From: Streptomyces scopuliridis RB72
Lineage (GTDB): Bacteria > Actinomycetota > Actinomycetes > Streptomycetales > Streptomycetaceae
Assembly (NCBI RefSeq): GCF_000718095.1
Contig: NZ_JOEI01000026.1
Location: 1-64,000, forward strand
Direction: 5' to 3'
DNA: 64,000 nt
Position 1 is the stretch's first letter, and each line of letters begins with the position of its first letter. This document shows, one piece after another, positions 7,735-16,190 of the stretch. Made by a program: the position numbers and the translations under genes. The notes under the pieces are model-generated. The model was given only the letters and a program-made list of their open reading frames with translations, did no database searches and was not told the DNA's origin.

Positions 7735-8655
7735 ATGTCCCTTGCAGTGCAGTTCTCCGAGTACGGCACCCCTGACGTGCTGCGTATCGTCGATGTTCCG
7801 CCGCTCACCGCGGGCCCCGGGCAGGTACGGCTCGCGGTGCGCGCCGCAGGCGTCAATCCGATCGACTGGAAGATCCTGCACGGCTCCATGCGCCAGGTGA
7901 TGCCCGTCGATCTTCCGGGCGGCCTCGGCTCCGATGTGGCCGGTGTAGTCGACCAGGTCGGCGAGGGCGTGACCGCCTTCAGCGTCGGTGACGAGGTGCT
8001 GGGGGCTTCCATTACACCCTCCTACGCACAGTCGGCGCTCGCTGACCCCGCTGCACTGATCGCCAAGCCGGCCTCCGTCCCGTGGGAGGTTGCCGCGACC
8101 CTGGCCGGTGCGGGTATCACCGCCTGGGAGGTTCTTAACAAGCTGAAGATCTCTACGGGGGAGACTCTGCTGGTCCATGCCGCAGCCGGTGGCGTGGGCA
8201 CGTTCGCTGTACAGCTGGCCGTCGCCCGCGGTGCGCGTGTCATCGGCACCGCGAGCGAACGCAACCACGAACAGCTCCGCTCTTTCGGTGTGGAACCGGT
8301 CACCTATGGCGAGGGACTGGTCGACCGCGTACGAGCGATTTCCCCCCACGGAGTCGACGCGGTCCTCGACGCCTCCGGTCGCGGTGAAATCCCGGACTCG
8401 ATCGAACTCGCCGGCGGTCCGACACGCGTCCTCTCACTCGTGGCCTTCGGCGCCGCGGACACCGGAATCCAGATGCACATGGCCGAGCCGGGAGCGGGGG
8501 GTCCAGAAGCGCTCGGTGACATCCTCGCCCTCATCGAGGCGGGACGGCTGCAGATGCCTATCGCGGGTACCTACCCCCTCGACGAGATTGCGGCGGCACT
8601 GGCAGTGAGCCAGTCCGGGCACCTGAGCGGCAAGCTCGTAGTACTCCCGGCGTAA
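7735..8655 (+). CDS. NADP-dependent quinone oxidoreductase-like enzyme (MDR/QOR)
   Basis: This 306-residue medium-chain reductase lacks the zinc ligands of alcohol dehydrogenases. It has the GroES-like half (AAGVNPIDWKILHG, GSDVAGVVDQVGEGVTAFSVGDEV) and a Rossmann half with AGAGITAWEVL and VHAAAGGVGTFAVQLAVARGA near residues 145-170. Members reduce quinones or activated alkenes with NADPH. ATG 7735 follows TGGAG. It is the last gene of the operon that starts at the GTTGATGCATCAAC promoter, in keeping with a role in electrophile detoxification. Confidence 0.88.
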   Translation: MSLAVQFSEYGTPDVLRIVDVPPLTAGPGQVRLAVRAAGVNPIDWKILHGSMRQVMPVDLPGGLGSDVAGVVDQVGEGVTAFSVGDEVLGASITPSYAQSALADPAALIAKPASVPWEVAATLAGAGITAWEVLNKLKISTGETLLVHAAAGGVGTFAVQLAVARGARVIGTASERNHEQLRSFGVEPVTYGEGLVDRVRAISPHGVDAVLDASGRGEIPDSIELAGGPTRVLSLVAFGAADTGIQMHMAEPGAGGPEALGDILALIEAGRLQMPIAGTYPLDEIAAALAVSQSGHLSGKLVVLPA

Positions 8656-9146
8656 GGTCACGACCTTTCGCGCGAGTAGCGTGCGTCACAGCCCCGCGGG
8701 GACCGTATTCAGTGGCCCTCTCAAGTCTGGACGCGGATCGTCCTGGTGAGCAGGAGGCCCGCCACGTTGTCGGATGACGCCACGACCTGTTGCGGGGTCC
8801 CGTGGTTACGATGCGGCCGCCCGTTGGGCCCGCCGTCAGATCCCACGCCAGAGACGTGGACGGCAGTGGCGATGAGGTCGAGGTCGAGGTCGAGGTCGTG
8901 GTCGTGGTCGTGGTCGAGAGTTGTGGAGCGCCGTCACACCCATGCACCGTTCGGTCGCACGCATCTCCCGAGGGCACACTGCACGCCGTGGAGTCGCCTC
9001 GGCGCGGCGAGTGACCCGGGCTGTCTCGGTGAGGCGCTCGCGCAACGCACGTACGGCGGCCTGGGCCTGCGTAGTCAGACCTCCGCCCAGTCGGCCGAAG
9101 GTTCGGCGCGCCTGAACAGAGGTCCAGCCCGGGGCAGCACCAGTTC
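8656..9146. other. 500-bp stretch without a supported gene
   Basis: No frame is convincing. On the minus strand around 8726-8830 a C-terminus-like phrase (QQVVASSDNVAGLLLTRTI) is followed by a stop, perhaps the tail of a lost gene. A hexamer repeat lies at 8874-8915. Confidence 0.35.
8874..8915. repeat. Hexamer tandem repeat (GAGGTC)4(GTGGTC)3
   Basis: Seven consecutive hexamers: four GAGGTC then three GTGGTC. It would encode alternating Glu-Val then Val-Val in one frame, but no gene spans it. Probably a slippage-prone simple repeat. Confidence 0.8.
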
Positions 9147-9430
9147 GGTCGGTACCGGCGCGCGCTGATGTTGCTGGCCTCGGCCGGCGGAAACCGGATC
9201 CCGATAGTCGCGAAGCTGGTCCAGGCCGACGAGGACACTGTTCACCCGCTGGTCCCTGCGCAAGCTCGTCACATACCTGCGCCAGGTACACGGCCTGGGC
9301 ATCCGCATCGGCCGCGAGACGTTACGTGGCCTGCTTGCCCGTCACGGCGTCACGTTCCAGCGCTTCACCCCGACCTTCGCCTCGTGGGTCGATCCAATCG
9401 CGGCACACTTCGGACCACTTCGCCATTTCA
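9147..9430 (+). pseudogene. IS630-family transposase relic with internal deletions
   Basis: Three pieces of an IS630-type transposase are joined out of order of length. An HTH start (RALMLLASAGGNRIPIVAKLV) is followed by WSLRKLVTYLRQVHGLGIRIG, then LLARHGVTFQR, then the C-terminal block FTPTFASWVDPIAAHFGPLR. In the family, each pair is separated by tens to over a hundred residues, so two deletions and a frame change have occurred. The relic abuts the 3' end of the MarR gene at 9428. Confidence 0.65.
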
Positions 9431-9841
9431 CCCGGGCGAGAGCATCTGCTGAAGGATGCGCTGCAGCTCGGTGCGGTCCTGCGGGGTGATCCTCGCCAGC
9501 CTGCGGTCGTACTCCGCCGCGAGGGCTGCAAGTGCACGATCTCGCGCCTCTGCACCCTCAGTGGTCAGTACGAGGCGGTGACGCCGCAGGTCCGCGTCGT
9601 CGATCTCGCGCCGGATGAACCCCTTGGCGACGAGGTTGCGGACGTAGACCGTCACGCTCGCTTTGGGCAGCAGCAGTGCCACCGCGATCTCCGCAGGGTA
9701 CGGCGACGCGGCCACCTCCGCCAGGACGAAGAACTCCTTCGTCTCCAGCCCGAGATCAGCCAGCTCCTCCGTGCAGGCATCCATCACGACGCTCAGCAGC
9801 CGCTGGTTCAGCGTCCACAGCTGTGCCCCATCGACTGTCAT
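9428..9841 (-). CDS. MarR family regulator, divergent from hydrolase
   Basis: This 137-residue protein starts MTVDGAQLWTLNQRLL and has the recognition region LLLPKASVTVYVRNLVAKGFI and the wing IDDADLRRHRLVLTTEG. ATG 9841 is preferred over the in-frame ATG 9853 because a G-rich site precedes it. The alpha/beta hydrolase at 9944 is transcribed away from it, and the short gap holds inverted repeats, so it probably represses itself and the hydrolase. One Cys (MDACTEEL) is in the N-terminal helix. It is not close to the 5933/38007 MarR pair. Confidence 0.85.
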   Translation of the reverse strand: MTVDGAQLWTLNQRLLSVVMDACTEELADLGLETKEFFVLAEVAASPYPAEIAVALLLPKASVTVYVRNLVAKGFIRREIDDADLRRHRLVLTTEGAEARDRALAALAAEYDRRLARITPQDRTELQRILQQMLSPG

Positions 9842-9859
9842 GCGAGCCCCCATCCAAGT

Positions 9860-9910
9860 GGTACGGTTCTGTATTAGTTCCAAGCTGTACCAGTATCGGT
9901 TTTGTACTGG
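9860..9910. promoter_or_regulatory. Divergent control region with inverted repeats
   Basis: CCAGTA at 9890-9895 pairs with TACTGG at 9905-9910, and GGTAC (9860-9864) pairs with GTACC (9887-9891). These nested repeats lie between the MarR and hydrolase start codons and are candidate binding sites of that MarR protein. Confidence 0.45.
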
Positions 9911-9943
9911 ACGTCCATGGAACAATAACCTCACGAAGGGTGC

Positions 9944-10867
9944 GTGCCATCCATGCTTCAGCACATCACGATCCCGCGCGGACCGATCGAGCTCGCGGCC
10001 GACCTCCACCTGCCCGACAACGCTGACAGCACCGCGCCGCTGCGCGCCGTGGTTCTCTCCACGCCCGGCAGCAGCGTAAAGGAGCAGATCGGCGCCAACT
10101 ACGCGTCCCGCCTCGCCGCCCGCGGCATCGCAGCGCTCGTCTTCGACCCCGCTCACCAAGGGCAGAGCGGCGGCGAACCCCGCGACCTCGAAGACCCCTA
10201 CCGCCGCGGTGAGGACATCTCCTACGCCATCGACGCGCTCACCACGACCCCCGGCATCGACCCGCAGCGCATCGGCGTCCTCGGTATCTGCGCCGGCGGC
10301 GGCTACGCCGTGCACACCGCCCGCACGGACCACCGCATCAAGGCGGTCGGCACGGTGGTCCCCGGCAACATGGGCACCTCGTTCCGCAGCTTCCAGCCTG
10401 ACGGCCCGGCCGCCGCACTGGACGCCCTCGCCGACGCGCGCATCGAGGAGTCCCGCTCGGGCGAGCTCACCCGCGTGAACTGGCTGCCCGACACTCTGGA
10501 GGACGCCGCAGCAGCCGGTCTGACCGACATCGACACCACCCAGGCGATCACCTTCTACCGCACCGAGCGCGGCGGCAACGAGCACTCCACCAACCGCCGC
10601 CTCTCGCGCAGCGACTCCCTCCTGCTGGGCTACGACGCGTTCCACCTGGTCGACCAGCTCATGACCCAGCCACTCCAGGTCATCCTCGCTGGACGCATCG
10701 GCAACACCGGCACCTACGACGCCGGCATGCAGCTGTGGAAGCTGGCCCCCAACCCGGTCGACCTCATGGTGATCGAGGGCGCCGGCCACTACGAGATGTA
10801 CGACGAGCCCGAATACGTCAACGCCGCCGTCGAACGGCTCACCGACTTCTACGTCAACAACCTGTAG
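9944..10867 (+). CDS. Alpha/beta hydrolase with cysteine nucleophile elbow
   Basis: This 307-residue alpha/beta hydrolase has the elbow LGICAGGGYA near residue 115, with Cys where most members have Ser, as in dienelactone hydrolases. Later come PLQVILAGRIGNTGTYDAG and a His-containing EGAGHYEMYDEPE near residue 285. The protein contains LAADLHLPDN at its start, typical of COG1073 enzymes. The start is uncertain: GTG 9944 is close to AAGGG (3 nt), while ATG 9953 is farther (12 nt). It is paired with the divergent MarR gene. Substrate unknown; an aromatic ring-cleavage lactone or thioester would fit the context only. Confidence 0.85.
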   Translation: MPSMLQHITIPRGPIELAADLHLPDNADSTAPLRAVVLSTPGSSVKEQIGANYASRLAARGIAALVFDPAHQGQSGGEPRDLEDPYRRGEDISYAIDALTTTPGIDPQRIGVLGICAGGGYAVHTARTDHRIKAVGTVVPGNMGTSFRSFQPDGPAAALDALADARIEESRSGELTRVNWLPDTLEDAAAAGLTDIDTTQAITFYRTERGGNEHSTNRRLSRSDSLLLGYDAFHLVDQLMTQPLQVILAGRIGNTGTYDAGMQLWKLAPNPVDLMVIEGAGHYEMYDEPEYVNAAVERLTDFYVNNL

Positions 10868-11072
10868 GCATCCAAACCGGCGAACCTATGTGATCACAGC
10901 GCTAGCGGGCGACCCGGAGACCGGCGTGCGCGGCTGTTGGAAGTCGTCCACCGGAGCCCCGTCGCACCCGTTGATCGCTTCTCCTGAGCCAGTAAGGGAA
11001 GTGGTCGCTTCCCGGACACGCCCCTGGCGCCGCCGACGTATCAACTGCCCACTCGGGCCGCCGCCCCCTGCT

Positions 11073-11434
11073 TCAGGATGAACTTCCTGTTCCGTCATGC
11101 TTGCGCGCCTCGGTGATGCAGTCGTGCAGCCGCCTGCGCACGTCCCGCAGGTCCGTCATCTGCCGGTCGAGGCGGTCACGTTCGGCCGCGAGCAGCTCCA
11201 GCAGTTCCGGTGACGCCCCACCGGAGTCAGCGAACGGCAGCACCTCGCGAATGGTTCTGCTGGTCAAGCCCACGGGTAGAGCTGTTGGATCAGCCTGACT
11301 CGTTCGACGGCACCGTCCGGATACCGGCGCTGGCCACCCGGATTCCGGGAGGAGTGGAGCAAGTCCTGCTGCTCGTAGTAGCGCAGCGACCTGACACTGA
11401 CGCCCGCCTTCGCGGCGACCTCTCCGATCCGCAT
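11073..11434 (-). pseudogene. MerR family regulator, frameshifted
   Basis: MRIGEVAAKAGVSVRSLRYY begins a standard MerR winged-helix, continuing NPGGQRRYPDGAVERVRLIQQLY. The frame is then lost near 11270-11285. In another frame the family continues as GLTSRTIREVLPFADSGG, with the coiled-coil dimerisation helix LLELLAAERDRLDRQMTDLR, to the stop at 11073. Adding one base restores a complete protein of about 120 residues. It is divergent from the NmrA-type gene, with a classic MerR promoter between. Real inactivation or a read error cannot be separated here. Confidence 0.75.
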
Positions 11435-11465
11435 CCCGACCTCCTGACTCGACTCCACGTCCCGC

Positions 11466-11497
11466 TTGCACCTGACGTTGGCGTCAGGTTTTAGCGT
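11466..11497 (+). promoter_or_regulatory. MerR-type promoter with 20-bp dyad
   Basis: ACCTGACG-TTGG-CGTCAGGT (11470-11489) is a perfect dyad lying between TTGCAC (-35, 11466-11471) and TAGCGT (-10, 11492-11497). The spacing is 20 bp, longer than the normal 17 and typical of promoters that MerR proteins activate by untwisting. It faces the NmrA-type reductase at 11646. Confidence 0.72.
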
Positions 11498-11645
11498 AGC
11501 GGACACCGGTGCGAACCCTCCCATCCGAATCCTGGAGCACGCCTATGACCAGCACGTCTCCGACTCACTTCTCAAGACCTCAGGGAAAATCAGCAATGTT
11601 CATCAGGATCACGGTCATGATCGCCGAGAGCGCAGCGTGGTCGGC

Positions 11646-12563
11646 ATGACCAACATCAACAAAACCGTCGTCGTCCTGGGCGCCACGGGGCAGCAGGGAG
11701 GATCGGTCGCCGCGGCGCTGCGGGCCGACGGCTGGGGGGTGCGCGCGGTCGTGAGGGACCCGTCCGGCCACCGGGCCCGGTCCCTCTCCGCCGCCGGCGT
11801 CGAAACCGTCCGCGGTGACCTCGGCGATCCGGAGTCGCTCCGCGCTGCCTTCTCCGACGCCCACGGCGTCTTCAGTGTCCAGCCGAACTCCGGCCAGGCC
11901 GGCGCCGACGTGACCAACGAGGACGAGGTCCGCTTCGGCGCGGCGGTGGCCGAGATCGCCGAGCGCTGCGGCGTAGCCCACCTCGTCTACAGTTCGGCCG
12001 TCACCGCGGGTTCGACAACGGGCGTGGACCATCTCGACACCAAGAGCCGTATCGAGGCCCATGTCCGGAATCTGGACATTGCCAGCACCATCATTCGGCC
12101 GGCCACGTTCATGGAGCTCCTGGTGACCCCCGAAATGGGCCTCGACCGGGGACACCTGTCCTTCCTGATGCGCCCGGACCAGGCCATGCAGTTCATCGCA
12201 GTACGCGACATCGGCCGCATCGTCGCCGCGGTCTTCGGCTCATCCGATCGCTACGCCAACCGCACCATGGAGATTGCCGGTGACGCTCTCACCGGCAAGG
12301 CCCTGGCCGAGGATCTGACCCAGGCCGCTGGCCAGCCGATCAGCTACAGCCGCCTGCCGACGACGCTGCTGGCACAGGACGAGGTCCTCGGCAAGTTGGC
12401 AGCACTCGTAGACGACGGCAGGCTGGCGGGAAACGCGAACCTCGACGCGTTGCGCGCGGAGTTTCCCTTCCTGCTGCGCTTCGACCGCTGGCTGGCAGGC
12501 CCTGGTGCGGGCCTTCTCGATGAGACACTCCGTTCCTCGGACACGGGCATCGCCCCGCGCTGA
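11646..12563 (+). CDS. NmrA/atypical SDR NAD(P)-binding protein
   Basis: This 305-residue atypical SDR has the nucleotide loop VVVLGATGQQGGSVAAALRA near residue 8, then the quinone-reductase-like order VYSSAVTAGSTTGVDHLDTK (about 115) and IIRPATFMELL. It lacks the classical YxxxK. Related proteins include NmrA sensors and NAD(P)H:quinone reductases. Start ATG 11646 gives the expected N-terminus; the frame is open upstream with GTG 11637 as an alternative. Its MerR-type promoter suggests induction by the MerR protein, which is now frameshifted. Confidence 0.82.
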   Translation: MTNINKTVVVLGATGQQGGSVAAALRADGWGVRAVVRDPSGHRARSLSAAGVETVRGDLGDPESLRAAFSDAHGVFSVQPNSGQAGADVTNEDEVRFGAAVAEIAERCGVAHLVYSSAVTAGSTTGVDHLDTKSRIEAHVRNLDIASTIIRPATFMELLVTPEMGLDRGHLSFLMRPDQAMQFIAVRDIGRIVAAVFGSSDRYANRTMEIAGDALTGKALAEDLTQAAGQPISYSRLPTTLLAQDEVLGKLAALVDDGRLAGNANLDALRAEFPFLLRFDRWLAGPGAGLLDETLRSSDTGIAPR

Positions 12564-12569
12564 CGGGGC

Positions 12570-12842
12570 CCTTCCGGGCGAGCTCGGCCGTGGTGGGCGG
12601 ACGGTGGCCGTCCGCCCAGTTGGCCGCGACGGCCTCGGCGGCGTCCTGCGACCAGTCGGCCAGGACCTCCCCGAGCAGCCAGGCCAGGTTGTCCAGGTGG
12701 TCCTTATCCGCCCGGCGGGGACGGCGCTCGGTGAGGACGTGCAGCCTGCCCTCGGCCCAGTGCGCCTGGTCGAGAAGCCGCAGCACCCCGACGGCGAGGT
12801 GTATCGGTGCGCCGTCAGAGGCGCTTTCTCGGACCGATCGTG
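12570..12842 (-). pseudogene. Unrecognised coding fragment
   Basis: Minus-strand frame reading PIHLAVGVLRLLDQAHWAEG, then HLDNLAWLLGEVLADWSQDA and AVAANWADGHRPP looks like real protein by composition. It has no proper start, and the downstream part changes character over the end of the NmrA gene. I do not recognise the family. Probably part of a lost, larger gene. Confidence 0.35.
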
Positions 12843-13020
12843 AGCTATCGCATCGGCGCCCGGATGCAGTACCGCCTCGCTGTGGCCGCTTCGGAGCCCG
12901 CCGTCGCCCTCCGTGGTTGGGTGACCCGCGCGGTGCTTTGGGATCGTGGTGCGCGGTTCCGGCCACGGGACAGCTGAGTTGGCATGACTAGACTTCTCTC
13001 GGCAGGGCGGTTGCGCTAGT

Positions 13021-13038
13021 GAGTTGAACCCACAACTC
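13021..13038 (+). promoter_or_regulatory. Palindrome GAGTTG-AACCCA-CAACTC upstream of MarR
   Basis: Arms of 6 bp, with the core GTTGA-ACCC-ACAAC one mismatch from the shared operator. It sits 50 bp before the MarR start at 13089 and resembles the site at 3128 in both flanks. Candidate autoregulatory site. Confidence 0.5.
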
Positions 13039-13088
13039 GCTATAGGGCCCACGGTACGAAGGCTTGGCCGTTTGGCGAGCCGGGGGAG

Positions 13089-13631
13089 GTGGATGACCGA
13101 TTGTCTGATCTCACATCGCCGCGGCCGAGCGGGCGAGGGCGGGCCCGCTCTCGTGCCGAATCCGTCGAGGTCGCTACGCCCCGGGTGCCGCAGGAGCAGC
13201 GGGAGAACTGGCAGTCACTGGTGATTCTCGCGCACTTGGTCGAAGCCGAGCTGGAGCGAAAGACGCAGGACGATGCCGGCATCCCGCACAGCCACTTCAA
13301 GATTCTCGCGTTGCTCGCCGGCGCGGATCGGTACACGATGGGCCTCACCCGACTGAGCCGGGCGCTACGGTTCCACAAGAGCCGACTGTCACATGCACTC
13401 CGCTCACTTGAGGCCGCCGGATTGCTCCGCCGCGAGGACACTCCTGAAAAGGGCCGTGCCTACCAGGCCGTCCTCACGCGTCGTGGTCTCGACCTCGTGG
13501 AGCGAGTGCTGCCGCTGCAGGACGCCTTCGCCCGTGACGCAGTGCTCTCCGGCCTCACCGCGACCGAGGTCACGCAACTGCGCACCATCGCCGAGAGGAT
13601 CATCGCGAACCTGGATGATCGGGGGGAATGA
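13089..13631 (+). CDS. MarR family regulator
   Basis: A MarR protein of up to 180 residues. The conserved part starts at RENWQSLVILAHLVEAELER; the recognition segment is LRFHKSRLSHALRSLEAAGLL and the wing TPEKGRAYQAVLT. The first 35 residues are Arg/Ser-rich and may not be translated. GTG 13089 is very close to GGGGGAGG, so a start at TTG 13101 is possible. No cysteine is present, unlike the 5933/38007 pair. The following 300 bp hold an IS3 relic, so its original partner gene may have been lost. Confidence 0.8.
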   Translation: MDDRLSDLTSPRPSGRGRARSRAESVEVATPRVPQEQRENWQSLVILAHLVEAELERKTQDDAGIPHSHFKILALLAGADRYTMGLTRLSRALRFHKSRLSHALRSLEAAGLLRREDTPEKGRAYQAVLTRRGLDLVERVLPLQDAFARDAVLSGLTATEVTQLRTIAERIIANLDDRGE

Positions 13632-13748
13632 CCCGACCGGTGTCCCCGTCGGTGTCCTCGGGGCGGGGCGCTGTGCCAGTAATATCGTGCGGTCAAGCTG
13701 CGGTGTCGCACGGCCCGTGCCGCAGGCGGCAGCGCAGTCGGCGTCGTT

Positions 13749-13935
13749 CCGGAATTTGTCTAGAAGGCGATCGCGCTGCGGTGTCCGAGTCGATAGCGGC
13801 CGTGGCGGGTGCTGTAGCGATGCAGCCAAAGGGCGCGTCGAGGCGGGTCGCGTACTTGCTGGACAGTGCTTGCGGCCTTGGGGTACCTCGCGCTTGAACG
13901 TGGCGTTGAAGGACTCGGCGAGCACGGATAGGCGT
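13749..13935 (-). pseudogene. IS3-family transposase (OrfB) C-terminal relic
   Basis: Minus-strand pieces read LAESFNATFKREVPQG, then, in another frame, ALWLHRYSTRHGRYRLGHRS. These are the C-terminal landmarks of IS3 OrfB integrases (normally LAESFNATFKRE ... WIxxYNxxRRHSxLG). There are at least two frame changes and no N-terminal part. Confidence 0.6.
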
Positions 13936-13938
13936 CTA

Positions 13939-13990
13939 GTTGACACGTCAAGTTCCGATGCTAATGTAGATAATGCATCATCTACGTGGC
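13939..13990 (+). promoter_or_regulatory. Promoter with two palindromes (copy 1)
   Basis: GTTGA-CACG-TCAAG (13939-13952) overlaps TTGACA (13940-13945). TAATGT (13962-13967) is a possible -10 at 16 bp. Next comes GTAGATAATGCATCATCTAC, an imperfect 20-bp palindrome. The whole block is homologous to 15954-16000, where the second palindrome is perfect. It leads into a relic of the flavin reductase gene. Confidence 0.62.
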
Positions 13991-14020
13991 AGCGGCGGAC
14001 GTTACTGTCCCTGTTCGTCG

Positions 14021-14205
14021 CCCCTCCTGCCTCGACGAGGGTTCTGGCGGTCCCGGACAGCGACTTCGCCGACCGCAACATCTCGTTCATGACCTACAAC
14101 CTGCTCCACCTCGCGTCGATGATCCGTTGCATCGGTGGCTTCCCGGCCTTTGGCAACCGGCGCTCGGCCTGGGACGCCGGCTGCTGCCCCGGCAACGATC
14201 GATAT
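14021..14205 (+). pseudogene. Flavin reductase 3'-end relic (duplicate of 16191-16916)
   Basis: Contains SCLDEGSGGP, then FADRNISFMTYNLLHLASMI and GGFPAFGNRRSAWDAGC, matching the last 60 residues of the intact protein ending at 16916. One extra C (ggcggtcccgg against ggcggcccgg) shifts the frame at the join. The first 170 residues are absent; the promoter block is now only about 30 bp away, so an internal deletion removed the rest. Confidence 0.72.
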
Positions 14206-14261
14206 CTACGTGTCTCAGCGACCGACACCCTCTCAAAGCGCTGCCAAGGATGTGAGAAGCG

Positions 14262-15215
14262 ATGACCACACCAGCGACGAACTGGCCGAGCCTCCGGGTC
14301 TCGGACTGGACCGCCACCCGCGACACTCTGCACATGTGGACCCAGATCGTGGGCAAGATCCGGATGGCCCACGCACCCCTGATCAATCACTGGTGGCAGG
14401 TGACCTTGTACGTCAGCCCCCGCGGGTTGACGACGTCGACCATCCCGTACCGAGCCGGGGCATTCGAGATCGAATTCGACTTTGTCGGCCACCAGCTCGA
14501 AGTCCGCAGCAGCGACGGCGGCGCGCGAAGCTTCCGGCTCCGGCCCATGCCAGTCGCCGAGTTCTACACCCGGATCCTGCACACGCTCGATGAGCTCGGG
14601 ATCGAGGCCCCGATCCATCCGCACCCCAACGAGGTCGAGCCGGCGATCCCCTTTGCCGAGGACCACGACCACGCCTCCTACGACGGCGAAGCGGCTGCCC
14701 TGTTCTGGCGACAGCTGCTGCAGGCCAATCGGGTAATGGGCGAGTTCCGGTCGCACTTCGTCGGCAAGGTCAGCCCGGTGCACTTCTTCTGGGGCGCGAT
14801 GGATCTCGCCTGCACCCGTTTCTCCGGGCGGTCGGCTCCTCCGCACCCCGGCGGCGCACCCAACTGCGGGGACTGGGTCATGGTCGAGGGCTACTCCCGG
14901 GAACTGTCCAGCTGCGGGTTCTGGCCTGGCGGTGGAGAGGAAGGTGCCTTCTACGCCTACGCCTACCCCGAACCCGACGGGTTCGCCGATTACCCGGTCG
15001 GCCCCAAAGGCGCCTACTTCAGCTCTGAGTTCAAGCAGTTCCTTCTGCCCTACGAGGCCGTCCGCGCCGCGCCCGACCCTGACCGCGCTGTCACCGAGTT
15101 TCTCCACACAACCTACGAAGCCGCCGCAGTGCGCGGACAATGGGACCGCTCCGCGCTGGAAGATGACCCCTTCCGGTGGGACGGAACTTCTTCGCCTCGT
15201 CGGGCTTCGAAGTAA
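14262..15215 (+). CDS. DUF5996 family protein
   Basis: A 317-residue protein starting NWPSLRVSDWTATRDTLHMW, followed by GKIRMAHAPLINHWWQVTLY, then HPHPNEVEPAIPFAEDHDHAS and VHFFWGAMDLACTRFSGRSA. This order is characteristic of DUF5996, found widely in actinobacteria and proteobacteria. No enzyme activity is known to me. ATG 14262 follows GTGAGAAGC. No signal peptide or membrane segment is seen. It sits between the two flavin-reductase copies but has its own codon usage and length intact, so it is probably functional. Confidence 0.82.
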   Translation: MTTPATNWPSLRVSDWTATRDTLHMWTQIVGKIRMAHAPLINHWWQVTLYVSPRGLTTSTIPYRAGAFEIEFDFVGHQLEVRSSDGGARSFRLRPMPVAEFYTRILHTLDELGIEAPIHPHPNEVEPAIPFAEDHDHASYDGEAAALFWRQLLQANRVMGEFRSHFVGKVSPVHFFWGAMDLACTRFSGRSAPPHPGGAPNCGDWVMVEGYSRELSSCGFWPGGGEEGAFYAYAYPEPDGFADYPVGPKGAYFSSEFKQFLLPYEAVRAAPDPDRAVTEFLHTTYEAAAVRGQWDRSALEDDPFRWDGTSSPRRASK

Positions 15216-15259
15216 CCAAGATCGAGAAGTTTTCCAGCCTAACTGATCGTTTCAGGATG

Positions 15260-15815
15260 AGTTGAGCTGTGGGCCTTGCGTTCGGCGATCCTGGTCGGCA
15301 GGGTCTCCGGAATGCGTGCCGATCTGGCCGCGCCTGCACGCCACCCTGCTGAGCGAGCTGCGCCGCATGAACGTGCTGGACCTGGACGGCTGCGCCGTGG
15401 ACAGTGCGCACGTCCGGGCCCCCAAAGGGGGGATCACGTCGGATCCTCGCCCACCGACCGTGCACGCCCCGGCTCTCACCACCACCTGATCGCGACCTTC
15501 ACGGAACTCCACTCGTCGTCACGCTCCCCGGCGGCAACCGCCACGACATCACCCAGCTCCTGCCACTGCTGGACGCTGTCCCGCCGATCCGGGGCCCGCG
15601 AGGTCGCCTCGCCGTCGTCACAAGCCCCGACACCTGTACGCCGACCGGGGCTACGACTTCGACAAGTACCGCCGACTGCTGTGGAATCGCGGCATCAAAC
15701 CGCCCATAGCCCCGTCCGGAGTCGGCCACGGCTCCGGACCGGGCAAGATGCGCTGGGTCGTAGAGCGCGCATTCGCCTGGCAGCACCGGCTAGCGTGCTC
15801 GATCAGAGTAAGGCT
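15260..15815 (+). pseudogene. IS5-family transposase relic
   Basis: Pieces in changing frames: RLHATLLSELRRMNVLDLDG with CAVDSAHVRAPKGG; TPLVVTLPGGNRHDITQLLP; YADRGYDFDKYRRLLWNRGI; MRWVVERAFAWQHRLACSI. This is the DDE order (D, then YADRGYD, then E in VVERxFAW) of Streptomyces IS5 transposases. Several frameshifts and missing N-terminus. A related, better preserved copy lies at 43442-44125. Confidence 0.7.
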
Positions 15816-15953
15816 GGCTCAGACGCCGTTAGTGCAGGGCCCCGTGGTCGGTGCAAAGGAGTGCTTCGGCGACGCGGGCGCGTTTGGGTGGTCAGAGTGT
15901 TGGTGACGGTCGCCCCCCGGTGAGCTCCGGTGGAGTGGATGGATCAACTTCTA

Positions 15954-16000
15954 GTTGACGTATCAAGCTCTAGTGCTAATGTAGATGACGCGTCATCTAC
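15954..16000 (+). promoter_or_regulatory. Promoter with two palindromes (copy 2)
   Basis: GTTGA-CGTA-TCAAG (15954-15967) overlaps TTGACG (15955-15960); TAATGT (15977-15982) is a possible -10. The perfect palindrome GTAGATGACGCGTCATCTAC fills 15981-16000, where transcription would begin. Two different dyads suggest two regulators or two binding modes. The intact flavin reductase starts at 16191. Confidence 0.66.
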
Positions 16001-16190
16001 TTATTGAGGCGGGCAGCTACTGGTGCCGCGGGCCGTCTCTGTGCGGTGGCCGCGCCAGTTTGGGGTGCGACGTCAACCGATTCAGCGTGGTGGTTGGCCG
16101 GTTCGGCCTCAGGGGTGCCTGCGCGGACGCGTACGGCCGTTTCCCCGGCGTCGAGATCGACGGCGTCCTGTTCTGAAAGCAAGGATCCCC

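Noticed and set aside
8874..8915. Short tandem repeats as a CRISPR array
   Set aside because: Contiguous hexamers without spacers and no cas genes; simple-sequence repeat.
9428..10789. Long minus-strand frame of 453 codons over the hydrolase gene
   Set aside because: Only the first 414 bp (9428-9841) carry MarR motifs; the rest is the antisense of the well-supported hydrolase and rich in Gly/Val/Arg shadow composition.
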